Program-made: the position numbers and the translations under genes
Assembly (NCBI RefSeq): GCF_003337355.1
Contig: NZ_QPJW01000001.1
Coordinates: 806,001 to 870,000, forward strand
Source: Fontibacillus phaseoli
GTDB lineage: Bacteria; Bacillota; Bacilli; Paenibacillales; Paenibacillaceae
Length of the DNA: 64,000 bases
Reading direction: 5' to 3'
Notes under the pieces: generated by a model
What the model was told of the DNA's origin: nothing
The model's database searches: none
The model's input: only the letters and a program-made list of their open reading frames with translations
In this document: piece by piece, positions 8,188 through 17,482 of the stretch
How the letters are laid out: each line of letters starts with the position of its first letter
Numbering within the stretch: position 1 is the first letter of the stretch

Positions 8188-9180
8188 ATGAAAGTAAGCA
8201 TTTTTGATGTAGCCAAAAAATCAGGACTTTCCGTGGTGACGGTGTCGCGCGTTATTAACGGGGCGGAATCGGTGCGTGAGAAAAACCGGCAAAAGGTGTT
8301 GGATGCCATTCGCGAATTGGATTACCAACCGAGCGCTGCCGCACGCAGTTTGGCGCGCGGAAAGACGGGAATCATCGGCCTGATTGTCACAACACTTCAG
8401 GATTCCTTTTTTGACGCCATAGTCAAGGAACTGAATGAGTTGCTTGCTCTACAAGGGTATTTTTTGGCCGTTTCAGTTTCCACAGGGATTGCTTCGGATG
8501 GAAGCCATTACTTGATTCAGGAAGATCGGGTCGACGGATTAATCCTTCTTTCCCCGATGGAGGAAGATAGCTACATTGTCGAGTTCAAACGCAGAGGGAT
8601 CCCGTATGTGCTGATTGATAATCAGAACCCGGAAAACGATGCCTTCTCAATTACCATCAACAATTTTAAAGGCGGTTATGCGGCTGCGAGGCACTTGCTG
8701 GAGCAAGGGCATACTTCCATTGCGCATCTCTGCGGTAATGAAACCTTTAGGAGTACGAGGGAGCGGAGAGCCGGTTTCTTGCAGGCACTAAAGGAGAAGG
8801 AGCTTGCTCCATATGCTGTTGAGAATGGAGATTTTGAAATCGAGTTCGGTTACACGGCGTGCAAGCGGTGGATAAAAGTGGGCAAGCTGCCGACAGCCGT
8901 TTTTGCCGGTGACGACAATATCGCGCTAGGGGTCATTAACGCGCTGATGGAAGAGGGGATTCCCGTGCCTGGAGAAGTTGCAGTGGTCGGCTACGACGAC
9001 CAGTACATCGGCTCCCAGCTTCACCCCCAGCTGACGACCATCCGCCAGCCGGCCGACAAGATCGGTATTGCTGCCGTGGATATGCTGCTTAAGCGCATCG
9101 ACGGAAAAAACAAGCGCGGTTCTACTCAGCGCATTGATCCGGAGTTGATCCTTCGAGAGTCGACCGGAGTGAAGAAGTGA
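8188..9180 (+). CDS. LacI-family transcriptional regulator
   Basis: A regulator of 330 residues. The N-terminal helix-turn-helix (about 3-25, SIFDVAKKSGLSVVTVSRVI) and hinge helix with YQPSAAARSLARGKT are typical of LacI/GalR proteins, followed by a periplasmic-binding-protein-like effector domain with the C-terminal GYDDQYIGSQLHPQLTTIRQP pattern. It lies 82 bases after the binding-protein gene with no terminator between, so it is probably part of the operon. It is the natural candidate to bind the paired TTAAAGCGCTTTAA operators 3.3 kb upstream. No similar palindrome precedes its own gene. Confidence 0.9.
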   Translation: MKVSIFDVAKKSGLSVVTVSRVINGAESVREKNRQKVLDAIRELDYQPSAAARSLARGKTGIIGLIVTTLQDSFFDAIVKELNELLALQGYFLAVSVSTGIASDGSHYLIQEDRVDGLILLSPMEEDSYIVEFKRRGIPYVLIDNQNPENDAFSITINNFKGGYAAARHLLEQGHTSIAHLCGNETFRSTRERRAGFLQALKEKELAPYAVENGDFEIEFGYTACKRWIKVGKLPTAVFAGDDNIALGVINALMEEGIPVPGEVAVVGYDDQYIGSQLHPQLTTIRQPADKIGIAAVDMLLKRIDGKNKRGSTQRIDPELILRESTGVKK

Positions 9181-9217
9181 ATCCCTTTTAACGTGCCTGA
9201 ATACCTGAGCTTACGTT

Positions 9218-9246
9218 AGCCGCCTTGTAGCAAGGCGGCTTTTTTG
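9218..9246 (+). terminator. Intrinsic terminator after the lacI-type gene
   Basis: AGCCGCCTTG and CAAGGCGGCT form a perfect 10-bp stem with a TAG loop, followed by TTTTTT. Confidence 0.92.
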
Positions 9247-9415
9247 CTTTTGTATCCCGTAAATTGCAGAATAATGAAATTATTATATAATGAGAAGGAC
9301 ACATAATATTCAAATTTTCCCTGGCTGAAACTGTGGCAATTTTCGATATAATGTTCATAGGATATTCACTATTTGTCCATTGATTATGATGATTGTCATA
9401 GAAGGAGAGTTGATT

Positions 9416-9943
9416 ATGGGAAAGGCGAGACGTCCTGTACAGATCGTCATTTTGGTGTTGATAGTCATTCTTGGCGGTTACGCCATCAGCACGGCGGTTT
9501 CCGGCGGTGGAAGCGGAAAGCCGCAAAGTGGTGACAAGCCTCCCGCGATCAAACTGCTGGGGCTGGACGGGGACGTACATACCCTTGAAGACTATAAGGG
9601 CAAGGCAGTGGTCATTAACTTTTGGGCTACGTGGTGTACTTACTGCGTCAATGAAATGCCTGCGCTTCAAGCTCAGTGGAAAAAGTGGCAGGATCAGGGC
9701 GTAGTCGTGCTGGGGATCAATACCGGGGAAGACGAAATGACGGTGCGGAACTTCGCGCAGCAGCTTGGTGTTGATTTTCCGATCCTGTACGATTCGGATA
9801 ACGAAGTTGTTCAAGATTACGGCGTGGTGCCGATGCCGACGACTTTCTTTGTCGATAAGAAAGGTAAAATTGCCTCTATCCATGAAGGTGAGCTGAATTT
9901 GGCGACCTTGGATGACCAAATTAAGCAACTGGTGAATCCTTGA
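9416..9943 (+). CDS. resA: Thiol-disulfide oxidoreductase ResA
   Basis: A membrane-anchored thioredoxin-like protein of 175 residues that keeps apocytochrome c haem-binding cysteines reduced on the outer face of the membrane. One N-terminal membrane anchor (about 7-28) is followed by a TlpA/ResA domain with the redox motif WATWCTYC (Cys74, Cys77) and a cis-Pro loop (VVPMPTTFFVD). The ATG at 9416 has AGAAGGAGAG upstream, better than earlier in-frame starts. The redox dipeptide Thr-Tyr differs from the Glu-Pro of B. subtilis ResA. It opens the conserved resABCDE block. Confidence 0.92.
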   Translation: MGKARRPVQIVILVLIVILGGYAISTAVSGGGSGKPQSGDKPPAIKLLGLDGDVHTLEDYKGKAVVINFWATWCTYCVNEMPALQAQWKKWQDQGVVVLGINTGEDEMTVRNFAQQLGVDFPILYDSDNEVVQDYGVVPMPTTFFVDKKGKIASIHEGELNLATLDDQIKQLVNP

Positions 9944-9964
9944 AGGAGATAAGGGGGCTTTTCC

Positions 9965-11635
9965 TTGATTAAAAATACGAAGTGTGAATGCGGGCATCAG
10001 AACCGAGTCGGCACGGTTCTATGCGAGGCTTGCGGCAAACCGCTCGATGAACACGGCGATGCCAACGAATTGCTGGAGATGCGGTATGACGGGGCGGCCA
10101 GGCGGTCGCAGCGCGCCAATCCGAATTTCATTGATAAGATCTGGAATTTCTTTTCATCGGTGAAGGTCGCCATTTATCTGATTATCTTTACGCTGATCGG
10201 GGCAATGTTCGGGACGATATTTGAACAGGAAAGCAATTTTGTAAACTTTGATCCATCCACCTTTTATAAGGATAAGTACGGAACGCTCGGCGACATCTAT
10301 TACAAGCTGGGATTATCCCATACGTACGAGTCCTGGTGGTTCGTGCTGCTGCTCGTCATGATCGGCGCCTCGTTGGTCATTTGCAGCCTTGATCGGGTGC
10401 TTCCGCTTTACAAAGCGCTTTCAAAACAAAAAATCCGTAAGCATATGCAGTTTTTGACTCGTCAGAAAGTGGTTTATCAAGGGACGATCGGAGAAGATGA
10501 GGCGGAATGGGTGGGCCAGGCTGTCAAGCCCCTTAAGAAAAAAGGGTACCGCATTTATACGGACGGTTCTGCCCTCCTTGCGGAAAAGCAACGGTTCAGC
10601 CGCTGGGGACCCTATGTCATTCATATCGGTCTGATCATTTTTTTGCTTGCCGTGCTGTTCCGGGGATTGCCGGGGTTGAATGTAGATAAGCACTACTGGT
10701 TCCCTGAAGGAGAAATCACCAAAATCCCGGATAGCAATCTTTATTTGAAAAATGAAAAATTTACGGTTGAATATTACTCCGAAGAAGAAATGTCCGAGGG
10801 TTTCCGCAGAACGGGCAAGATCGTTCCCAAGCTGTTCGAGACTAAGGCAGTCCTTTACGAATGTAGCGCGGACTGCGATGATCCTTCCAAGGAACCGCAG
10901 TTGAGAGAAGTCGAGCGGCATGACATCCGGGTAAACGATCCCTTGGATTATAAAGGCTTCAAAGCGTACCAGTTTGATTTCGATCTGACGCCGAAGCTTC
11001 GCTCCGTAAAGCCGGTTCTCGTTAACGTGGAGACGGGGGAGCAATACGGAAAGTTTCAACTGGATATGAGTAACCCGCAACAGGAATATCAACTCGGACC
11101 CTATACGCTGGAACTGAAAAATAAGTACATGGATTTTTCCTTGAATGAGCAGGGCCAGCCGATCTCCAAATCCAAGGACCCGAATGCTCCGGCATTTCTG
11201 TTCGTGATCAAGGGGCCGGATTTGCCCGATGAAGGCAGCCAATATATTTACTTTCCCAAACAGATCGACAAAGAACGTTTTCAACAGGATGCTATTAACG
11301 AGAAACTGGGCGGCCTGCAAAGTAAGCTTGCCCTGGATGTCGTCGGGATGGAGGATGTGGATTTCATCCAGTCTTCCAGCTATCTGAACATCCGTGTTGA
11401 CCGGGTCATGCCTTTCGTATGGTTGGGCTTAGGCATCGTTATGCTCGGACTGGTTATGGGATTCTATTGGCATCACCGGCGAATCTGGCTTCGTGTCGAC
11501 GACGGGGTTTTGACCCTCGGTGCTCACACGGCGAAGAACTGGTTCGGCTTGCGCCGCGAAGTAGCTTCGTTCCTGAAAACGATGAATGTGGAAGTGGATG
11601 AGAAGCAATTGGAAAACGGGGGGAACCGGTCATGA
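9965..11635 (+). CDS. resB: Cytochrome c biogenesis protein ResB
   Basis: A protein of 556 residues of the ResB/Ccs1 family, which with ResC exports and attaches haem to c-type cytochromes (system II). Membrane segments lie near residues 62-82, 117-138, 217-238 and 480-500, with a large extracytoplasmic domain between the last two. The first 25 residues carry four cysteines (Cys7, Cys9, Cys20, Cys23) in a CxC...CxxC zinc-ribbon-like pattern. The start is TTG behind GAAGGAGATAAGGGGG. It overlaps resC by four bases. Confidence 0.92.
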   Translation: MIKNTKCECGHQNRVGTVLCEACGKPLDEHGDANELLEMRYDGAARRSQRANPNFIDKIWNFFSSVKVAIYLIIFTLIGAMFGTIFEQESNFVNFDPSTFYKDKYGTLGDIYYKLGLSHTYESWWFVLLLVMIGASLVICSLDRVLPLYKALSKQKIRKHMQFLTRQKVVYQGTIGEDEAEWVGQAVKPLKKKGYRIYTDGSALLAEKQRFSRWGPYVIHIGLIIFLLAVLFRGLPGLNVDKHYWFPEGEITKIPDSNLYLKNEKFTVEYYSEEEMSEGFRRTGKIVPKLFETKAVLYECSADCDDPSKEPQLREVERHDIRVNDPLDYKGFKAYQFDFDLTPKLRSVKPVLVNVETGEQYGKFQLDMSNPQQEYQLGPYTLELKNKYMDFSLNEQGQPISKSKDPNAPAFLFVIKGPDLPDEGSQYIYFPKQIDKERFQQDAINEKLGGLQSKLALDVVGMEDVDFIQSSSYLNIRVDRVMPFVWLGLGIVMLGLVMGFYWHHRRIWLRVDDGVLTLGAHTAKNWFGLRREVASFLKTMNVEVDEKQLENGGNRS

Positions 11636-12894
11636 ATTTTTTGGAGATCAGCAGACAGGCTTTTGTAGTCGCGTTTTATTTATATTGTCTTTCATTTATA
11701 TTTTATGTCGTAGCGGTTACCGGGAAAACATGGAGAAACCGCGATCCGAAAAAGCATGAGCGCAAATGGGGCATCATCTCCTTTGCAACCTCTTCGCTCG
11801 GACTGCTGTCGCATCTTGTTTATTGCATTACGCGCTGGGCATATAGTGGACATATTCCCGTGAGCAATATGTACGAGTTCATGACGTTCTTGTCCATGAT
11901 GGTGATGATTGCTTTTACGGTTGTTTTTCTCATTTACCGCAAAATATTGCTCGGGATGTTTGCGCTTCCGATCGCTATCATTATTATGGCCTATGCGGCG
12001 GTGTTCCCGCAGGACGTTCAGCCGCTGATTCCGTCGCTTCGCTCGATCTGGCTGTACATTCACGTCACGCTGGCGGCCACGGGAGAATCTTTTTTCGCGG
12101 TCGGTTTTGCCGCCGGATTGATGTATTTGCTGCGGACGATCGACTTTGACGCAACCGATAAATTCTCCCGCCGGCAAAAAAGGTGGGTTGAATTTACGCT
12201 TTTTTCTATTATTATAGTAGTGGGCTTTATTGTCTCTGTTTTTGCTTTCCGGACCGCCGGATATGAAGCCGTATTTACCCAAAATACGACAAAGATTGAC
12301 AGCCAAGTAGAGCAAGATAGTAAAATAGAACAAGAAGTATATAAATTGCCACCCATTGTAGCTCCGCACGACAGCCATGCCGAGAGTATCCAACCTTTCC
12401 TTGGCATGGATAAGCCTTTATTCGAAGCTCCTTCTTGGATGAAGGGGGCTAGTGCAGGACGCAAGTTCAATACGGTCGTATGGGCATTAGTGTCCGGAGT
12501 CATTCTTTATGCGCTGCTTCGTCTGGCTGTCCGCCGTCCGCTCAGCAAATTACTGGCGCCGACGGTGAAGGGCATCGATCCCGATGATTTGGACGAAATC
12601 AGCTACCGGGCGATTGCAATCGGGTTTCCGATCTTTACGCTCGGAGCGCTAGTCTTCGCCATGATTTGGGCGCAGCAGGCGTGGGGGCGGTTCTGGGGCT
12701 GGGATCCGAAAGAAGTATGGGCCCTTATTACCTGGTTATTTTACAGTGCGTATTTGCATCTTCGTTTATCCCGGGGATTTCAGGGACGCAAAGCATCCTG
12801 GCTCGCCGTGCTTGGTTTCTTAGTCGTCATGTTTACTCTCGTAGGAGTCAATCTGATTATTGCGGGTTTGCATTCCTATGCGGGCACAGACTAA
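11632..12894 (+). CDS. resC: Cytochrome c biogenesis protein ResC (CcsA)
   Basis: A polytopic haem-handling protein of 420 residues in the CcsA/CcmC family. The tryptophan-rich haem motif WGRFWGWDPKEVW (about 351-363) is intact, and conserved histidines are present near residues 144, 376 and 414. At least seven hydrophobic segments are visible. A charged loop at about 220-275 separates the N- and C-terminal membrane bundles. Translation is coupled to resB by an ATGA overlap. ResB and ResC together form the system II haem lyase. Confidence 0.92.
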   Translation: MNFLEISRQAFVVAFYLYCLSFIFYVVAVTGKTWRNRDPKKHERKWGIISFATSSLGLLSHLVYCITRWAYSGHIPVSNMYEFMTFLSMMVMIAFTVVFLIYRKILLGMFALPIAIIIMAYAAVFPQDVQPLIPSLRSIWLYIHVTLAATGESFFAVGFAAGLMYLLRTIDFDATDKFSRRQKRWVEFTLFSIIIVVGFIVSVFAFRTAGYEAVFTQNTTKIDSQVEQDSKIEQEVYKLPPIVAPHDSHAESIQPFLGMDKPLFEAPSWMKGASAGRKFNTVVWALVSGVILYALLRLAVRRPLSKLLAPTVKGIDPDDLDEISYRAIAIGFPIFTLGALVFAMIWAQQAWGRFWGWDPKEVWALITWLFYSAYLHLRLSRGFQGRKASWLAVLGFLVVMFTLVGVNLIIAGLHSYAGTD

Positions 12895-12966
12895 TGATAT
12901 AATAATCTAACTAATAATGAACCACGTTGAGAGCTCGAGTGTAAGATGATGAAGGGGTTGTTGTCC

Positions 12967-13683
12967 ATGTCAGATCAAGAAAACCGTATTTTGGTAGTTG
13001 ACGATGAAGAACGCATTCGCCGTCTGCTTAAAATGTATCTGGAAAAAGAAGGATATGAAATCGATGAAGCCGAGGATGGGGAAACTGCGCTGAAAAAAGC
13101 GACCGTCAACGATTACGGTCTGATTTTGCTCGATGTGATGCTGCCGGGAATCGACGGGGTGGAAGTGTGTAACCGCCTTAGACAGGTGAAGGCCACGCCG
13201 GTCCTTATGTTGACGGCCAAAGGAGAAGAAATCAACCGGGTTCAAGGATTTGAAGTCGGTGCGGACGATTACGTCGTTAAGCCGTTTAGTCCCCGCGAAG
13301 TGATTTACCGGGTAAAAGCGATTATGCGGCGTGCTTCGGCAACGGCCTATTTGACCAAAGAAAGCGGAACGAGCAACAATATCGTGTTCCCTCATCTCAT
13401 CATCGAGCATGATGCCCACCGGGTAACGGCCAGCGGACAAGAGGTTAGTTTGACGCCGAAAGAGTACGAATTGCTGCATTATTTGGCGGTTTCGCCGGAT
13501 AAAGTCTTTTCCCGGGAAGAATTGCTGAAGGATGTTTGGAACTATGAATTTTTTGGCGATTTGCGTACCGTAGATACGCATGTGAAACGTCTTCGCGAGA
13601 AATTGAACAAGGTATCGCCGGAATCCGCAGCTATGATTACTACCGTATGGGGTGTGGGCTACAAGCTGGAGGTAGCTAAATAA
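12967..13683 (+). CDS. resD: Response regulator ResD
   Basis: An OmpR-family response regulator of 238 residues. The receiver domain has the acidic pair Asp12/Asp13, phospho-acceptor Asp56 (LLDVMLPG) and the conserved Lys of VVKPF; the winged-helix DNA-binding domain begins near residue 140. ATG 12967 is preferred to ATG 12946 because AAGGGG lies about nine bases before it. In B. subtilis ResD activates genes for aerobic and anaerobic respiration, including the res genes. resE begins at the next base after the stop. Confidence 0.92.
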   Translation: MSDQENRILVVDDEERIRRLLKMYLEKEGYEIDEAEDGETALKKATVNDYGLILLDVMLPGIDGVEVCNRLRQVKATPVLMLTAKGEEINRVQGFEVGADDYVVKPFSPREVIYRVKAIMRRASATAYLTKESGTSNNIVFPHLIIEHDAHRVTASGQEVSLTPKEYELLHYLAVSPDKVFSREELLKDVWNYEFFGDLRTVDTHVKRLREKLNKVSPESAAMITTVWGVGYKLEVAK

Positions 13684-15120
13684 GTGAATTTCCTGAGAAC
13701 ACTTGTTGGAAAGCTGTGGATTACGATCATCTGTCTGGTAGCATTTGTTCTCCTATCCGTAGGGTTGTTTTTTCTCCCCTATATCGATACGAATTTTACG
13801 AATCCGGGAGCCGTCAAAAAACTGTTTCTAATCGTTTCGATGATCGGCTTCTCGTTGACGACGTTCTTTGCTTTATTCCTGATCACCAAAATTACCCAGC
13901 CGATGCAGCAGCTTATTCAAGCAACGGATTCAGTCCGAAAAGGGAAGTACGATACCCGGCTTTCCTTGAGGACAAGCGATGAAATCGGAGTGCTGTCCAA
14001 CACGTTCAATCACATGGCTGAGGAATTGGAGAAAACGATTCGCAGCCTAAATCATGAAAAAGAACACCTGGCGAGCGTGCTCCGGAGCATGAATGACGCC
14101 GTGATCACGCTGGACGGGAACGGTTACGTGATTTTGACCAACCCACCAGGGGAGCGCATTTTGCAAATGTGGAGCGATTTGCCGGAAGCAGAGGCCGAAG
14201 TGACAGAAACAGTCCATGGGTCGATGCAAAAAATTCCGACGCCGCTTCTGGAGATGTTTCGCCGTCTACAGGATGAGCAAGGTGACCAGAGCGTGAACGT
14301 CCATGTGAAAAAAGGCGTCTGGTCCGTGCATATGGCGCCGCTGGCTTCGGACGGCGGAATCCGCGGAGCGGTGGCGGTGCTTCGTGATGTCACCGAAGAA
14401 GTGCAGCTTGAAAAAATGCGCCGGGATTTCGTGGCCAACGTCTCTCATGAAATCCGTACCCCGCTGTCCATGATGCAAGGGTATAGCGAGGCGCTGCTTG
14501 ACGGTATGGCTGCCTCACCGGAAGAAAGCGCCGAGCTGGTGCAGGTCATTCATGACGAATCGCTGCGGATGGGCCGTCTAGTCCGCGATTTGCTGGATTT
14601 GGCCCGCATGGAGGCAGGGCACACCGACATGACAATGCGGGAAATGGACTTTCGGGAACTTGCCGAAAGAGTTTACCGCAAATTCCTCGTTCGTGCCAAG
14701 GAAACCGATATTATTTTACAGCTTGAGCTCGGGGAAGGTCCCTTGGATTTGCAGGAGGCCAACGAGGATCGGCTAGAGCAGGTTCTGACGAATCTGCTGG
14801 ATAACGCCTTCCGTCATACGCCAGAAGGCGGTACGATCGCGATTGGAGCCGAGACGGAGAACGGCCCTAAAGGGGCCTTGCTGCACGTGTCCGTAAAGGA
14901 TAGCGGTGTCGGCATCCCTGCGGATGATTTGCGGTTCGTCTTCGACCGGTTCTATAAAGCCGATAAGGCTCGAGTTCGCGGAGAGAGCGGAGGCACGGGT
15001 CTGGGACTGTCGATCGTGAAAAATATCGTGGATTCGCATAACGGTTCCATTTACGCGGAGAGTGAAGTAGGCAAAGGCACCGTATTTCATATGCTGCTCC
15101 CTGTCGAAAAGCAGCAATAA
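13684..15120 (+). CDS. resE: Sensor histidine kinase ResE
   Basis: A histidine kinase of 478 residues. Two membrane segments (about 11-31 and 46-68) enclose only about 15 residues, so there is almost no extracytoplasmic sensor. HAMP (about 69-120) and PAS (about 125-235) domains follow, then the dimerization domain with phospho-acceptor His255 (VSHEIRTP) and a complete ATPase domain (N, G1 and G2 boxes: LDNAFRHTPEGG, DSGVGIP, GTGLGLSIV). It starts with GTG straight after resD, with GGAGG about 10 bases upstream. It is shorter than B. subtilis ResE (about 590 residues), mostly because the outer domain is missing. Confidence 0.9.
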   Translation: MNFLRTLVGKLWITIICLVAFVLLSVGLFFLPYIDTNFTNPGAVKKLFLIVSMIGFSLTTFFALFLITKITQPMQQLIQATDSVRKGKYDTRLSLRTSDEIGVLSNTFNHMAEELEKTIRSLNHEKEHLASVLRSMNDAVITLDGNGYVILTNPPGERILQMWSDLPEAEAEVTETVHGSMQKIPTPLLEMFRRLQDEQGDQSVNVHVKKGVWSVHMAPLASDGGIRGAVAVLRDVTEEVQLEKMRRDFVANVSHEIRTPLSMMQGYSEALLDGMAASPEESAELVQVIHDESLRMGRLVRDLLDLARMEAGHTDMTMREMDFRELAERVYRKFLVRAKETDIILQLELGEGPLDLQEANEDRLEQVLTNLLDNAFRHTPEGGTIAIGAETENGPKGALLHVSVKDSGVGIPADDLRFVFDRFYKADKARVRGESGGTGLGLSIVKNIVDSHNGSIYAESEVGKGTVFHMLLPVEKQQ

Positions 15121-15134
15121 AGGTAAGAATGTAA

Positions 15135-15164
15135 AAACACCCTTTAAGAAAAGGGTGTTTTTTT
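15135..15164. terminator. Bidirectional terminator between resE and serA
   Basis: AAACACCCTTT and AAAGGGTGTTT form a perfect 11-bp stem with a 4-base loop; T runs on one side and A runs on the other allow termination of the converging resE and serA transcripts. Confidence 0.88.
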
Positions 15165-15222
15165 GTTGAACCGGAAAGATTAATCTTGTTCAACGTGAAA
15201 CATATTTTGGTAAGAAGGTGAC

Positions 15223-16812
15223 TTATTCAAAAGTGATTTGTTGCGCCTTGTTAATTTCCGGGAGTTTAGTTAACTCATCCAGTACTTCTTTAGGCGTTTC
15301 TTTATCTACAGTAAGTACCATGATTGCTTCTCCGCCAACAATTTTACGGCCTACCTGCATTGCAGCGATATTGACATCGTTCTTGCCGAGCAGGGTACCG
15401 ACGCTACCGATAATCCCAGGTTTATCGTTATGCGAAATGAAGATGAGATGGCCTTCCGGAGCGATATCTACCGGGAACTTATCGATTTGTACAACCCGGG
15501 CGCCGTACCCGTTCAACAATGTACCTGCGATGCGGCGTTCTGCGCCATCCTGGGTTTTGAGCGACACGCTGATCAGATTGGTGAAGCCCTTAGTTGCCGA
15601 AGCCTGGGATACTACGACGTTCACGTCGCGAGCTTTGGCGAGATGCATCGAGTTGACGATGTTGACGTCATTTCCGAAATGACGGGACAGCACGCCTTTA
15701 ATGATGTAGCGGGTCAACGGCTGGGTATCGACTTCAGCCAGGTCTCCCGCATAGTCCACGTGAATTTCCTGAACGGCCTGATTGTTAAGTTGGGCCGCGA
15801 ATGCGCCGATTTTTTCGCCGAGGTCAAAGTAAGGCTGCAGCTTGTTCATCACGCTAGGAGCTACCGGAGGCATGTTCACGGCGTTTTTGAACGGTTCATT
15901 GCGCAGGATATGCAGAACCTGTTCCGAAACGTCGATAGCCACGTTTTCTTGCGCCTCGATCGTGGATGCCCCGAGATGCGGCGTTACGATGATTTTCGGA
16001 TTGTGCAGGAACGGATGATCCGCTTCAGGCGGTTCCTTCTCGAATACGTCGAAGGCCGCGCCGGCGACGATGCCCTGATCGATCGCTTCCACGAGTGCCG
16101 CTTCATCGACTACGCCGCCGCGGGCACAGTTGACAATGCGCATGCCTTTTTTCATTACTTCAAATTGGGGACGGGAAATCATATGTTTCGTTTCCGGTGT
16201 CAATGGGGTGTGTACGGTAATGAAATCAGCGTTCCTTACGATGTCATCGACGGAGGCGAGCTTGATGCCGAGTTTATCGGCGCGTTCTTCGGTCAGAAAC
16301 GGGTCATAGCCGAGAATGTCCATGCCGAACGCTTTAGCTCTCTTGGCCACTTCGCTGCCGATCCGGCCCATACCGAGTACGCCCAGCGTTTTGTTGCGAA
16401 GTTCGACGCCGAGGAATTTGCGGTCCCAAGTTCCTTGAATCGTCTTGGCATACGCTTGCGGGATGTGACGGGCCAGAGCCATCATCATGGCAAATGCATG
16501 TTCGCAGGTCGTGATCGTGTTTCCGTCCGGTGCATTGATGACCACGATCCCGCGTTTGGTAGCCGCTTCAAGATTGATATTGTCGACACCAACACCAGCA
16601 CGGCCAATCACTTTCAGGTTTTTGCCGGCTTCCATGATTTTCTCGGTTACCTTGGTTTGGCTGCGGACGAGCAGACCGTCGTACTCGGCAATAATCTGAA
16701 CAAGTTCATCTTCGCTAAGCCCCGTCTTTTTCTCCACGGCTACATCGTTTGCGTCCATAAGCTGTTGAATCCCCATGTCGCTGATTGGATCCGATACTAA
16801 TACTTTAAACAT
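15223..16812 (-). CDS. serA: D-3-phosphoglycerate dehydrogenase SerA
   Basis: An enzyme of 529 residues that oxidizes 3-phosphoglycerate to 3-phosphohydroxypyruvate, the first step of serine synthesis. The NAD-binding domain has GVLGMGRIGSEVAKRA, catalytic RG/Glu regions follow, and the active-site His lies in TPHLGASTIEAQ. The long C-terminal half holds an intervening domain and a terminal ACT domain (from about residue 455), the usual site of serine feedback inhibition. The ATG at 16812 has AGGAGG upstream; longer in-frame extensions to 16935 lack a site. It is read toward resE and is preceded by a serine T-box. Confidence 0.93.
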   Translation of the reverse strand: MFKVLVSDPISDMGIQQLMDANDVAVEKKTGLSEDELVQIIAEYDGLLVRSQTKVTEKIMEAGKNLKVIGRAGVGVDNINLEAATKRGIVVINAPDGNTITTCEHAFAMMMALARHIPQAYAKTIQGTWDRKFLGVELRNKTLGVLGMGRIGSEVAKRAKAFGMDILGYDPFLTEERADKLGIKLASVDDIVRNADFITVHTPLTPETKHMISRPQFEVMKKGMRIVNCARGGVVDEAALVEAIDQGIVAGAAFDVFEKEPPEADHPFLHNPKIIVTPHLGASTIEAQENVAIDVSEQVLHILRNEPFKNAVNMPPVAPSVMNKLQPYFDLGEKIGAFAAQLNNQAVQEIHVDYAGDLAEVDTQPLTRYIIKGVLSRHFGNDVNIVNSMHLAKARDVNVVVSQASATKGFTNLISVSLKTQDGAERRIAGTLLNGYGARVVQIDKFPVDIAPEGHLIFISHNDKPGIIGSVGTLLGKNDVNIAAMQVGRKIVGGEAIMVLTVDKETPKEVLDELTKLPEINKAQQITFE

Positions 16813-16992
16813 GATTTCCAGCCTCCTGATTTTTTGTTTATAGGATTGCTTTTCCGTAATGTTAAGTTTCCCTCGCAGTCCGGAAAGCATTACCATACTT
16901 GATCGCTTCTCTCCATTACCGTTACACTGTACCAAAGGATGAGCCTAGCAAGGGGTGTCAAACCAACGTTTCTCCGTAGTGTGCTTGAAAAC

Positions 16993-17279
16993 AGTAAAAA
17001 AACTCCCAATCCGCATACTACTGCCGTAGTAAGGGACGAGAGTTGTTCGTGGTACCACCCTAATTCGCTGCACCTTTACAGGTGACAGCCTCATTGTCAT
17101 AATGACGGAATGATAACGGAGTTCCTCCGACTGCGCCTACTGAAAAATATCAATAAGTTCAACGCAGCGACTCAGGATCGCTAAAAGTTGTCGTTCCACT
17201 GCCGGTTTCCAGCACCACCGGCTCTCTGGGAGCTTCCGGACCACTTTGTTTCCTTCACAGTATTTTGCGAAATCTAATT
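16993..17279 (-). ncRNA. T-box leader of serA (Ser, AGC specifier)
   Basis: Read on the reverse strand, this 287-base leader has the T-box hallmarks in order: a full-length Stem I with AGAGAG and GGTGGTGCTGGAAACCGGC; a probable specifier AGC (Ser) at 17182-17180 followed by GATCCTGAGT; the conserved CTCCGTTATC of the Stem II region; the antiterminator core GGGTGGTACCACG near 17060-17045; and a terminator whose arms AACTC and GAGTT close before seven T (17002-16996). Uncharged tRNA-Ser should stabilize the antiterminator and allow serA expression. The specifier assignment is by alignment to the usual spacing and agrees with the gene. Confidence 0.88.
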
Positions 17280-17285
17280 TTTCAT

Positions 17286-17314
17286 AATGTATCATGCCGG
17301 GTAAGAGGTGTCAA
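17286..17314 (-). promoter_or_regulatory. Sigma-A promoter of the serA T-box transcript
   Basis: On the reverse strand, TTGACA, a 17-base spacer and TACATT. Transcription would begin near 17279, at the 5' edge of the T-box. Confidence 0.75.
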
Positions 17315-17482
17315 CACTATTTGTTCGCCCTTCTTCCGCACGCAGCGGACGTGCTTGAATCCTGCACTCTTTTTAGTTATGATTTTATTAATGTCGAATT
17401 TGCTCTGTTAAAGACGAACTGATGTAATTGTTACTGATTGACTTATTCTTATACTTTAAAAAGACAGGGTATGACGTGGATT

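Noticed and set aside
10421-11320. Reverse-strand frame of 299 codons across resB
   Set aside because: Shadow of resB with Phe/Leu/Arg-rich composition and no recognised domain.
15430-16800. Forward-strand open frame of 456 codons across serA
   Set aside because: It is the antisense of serA; composition is Arg/His/Phe-rich and no ribosome site or family motif is present.
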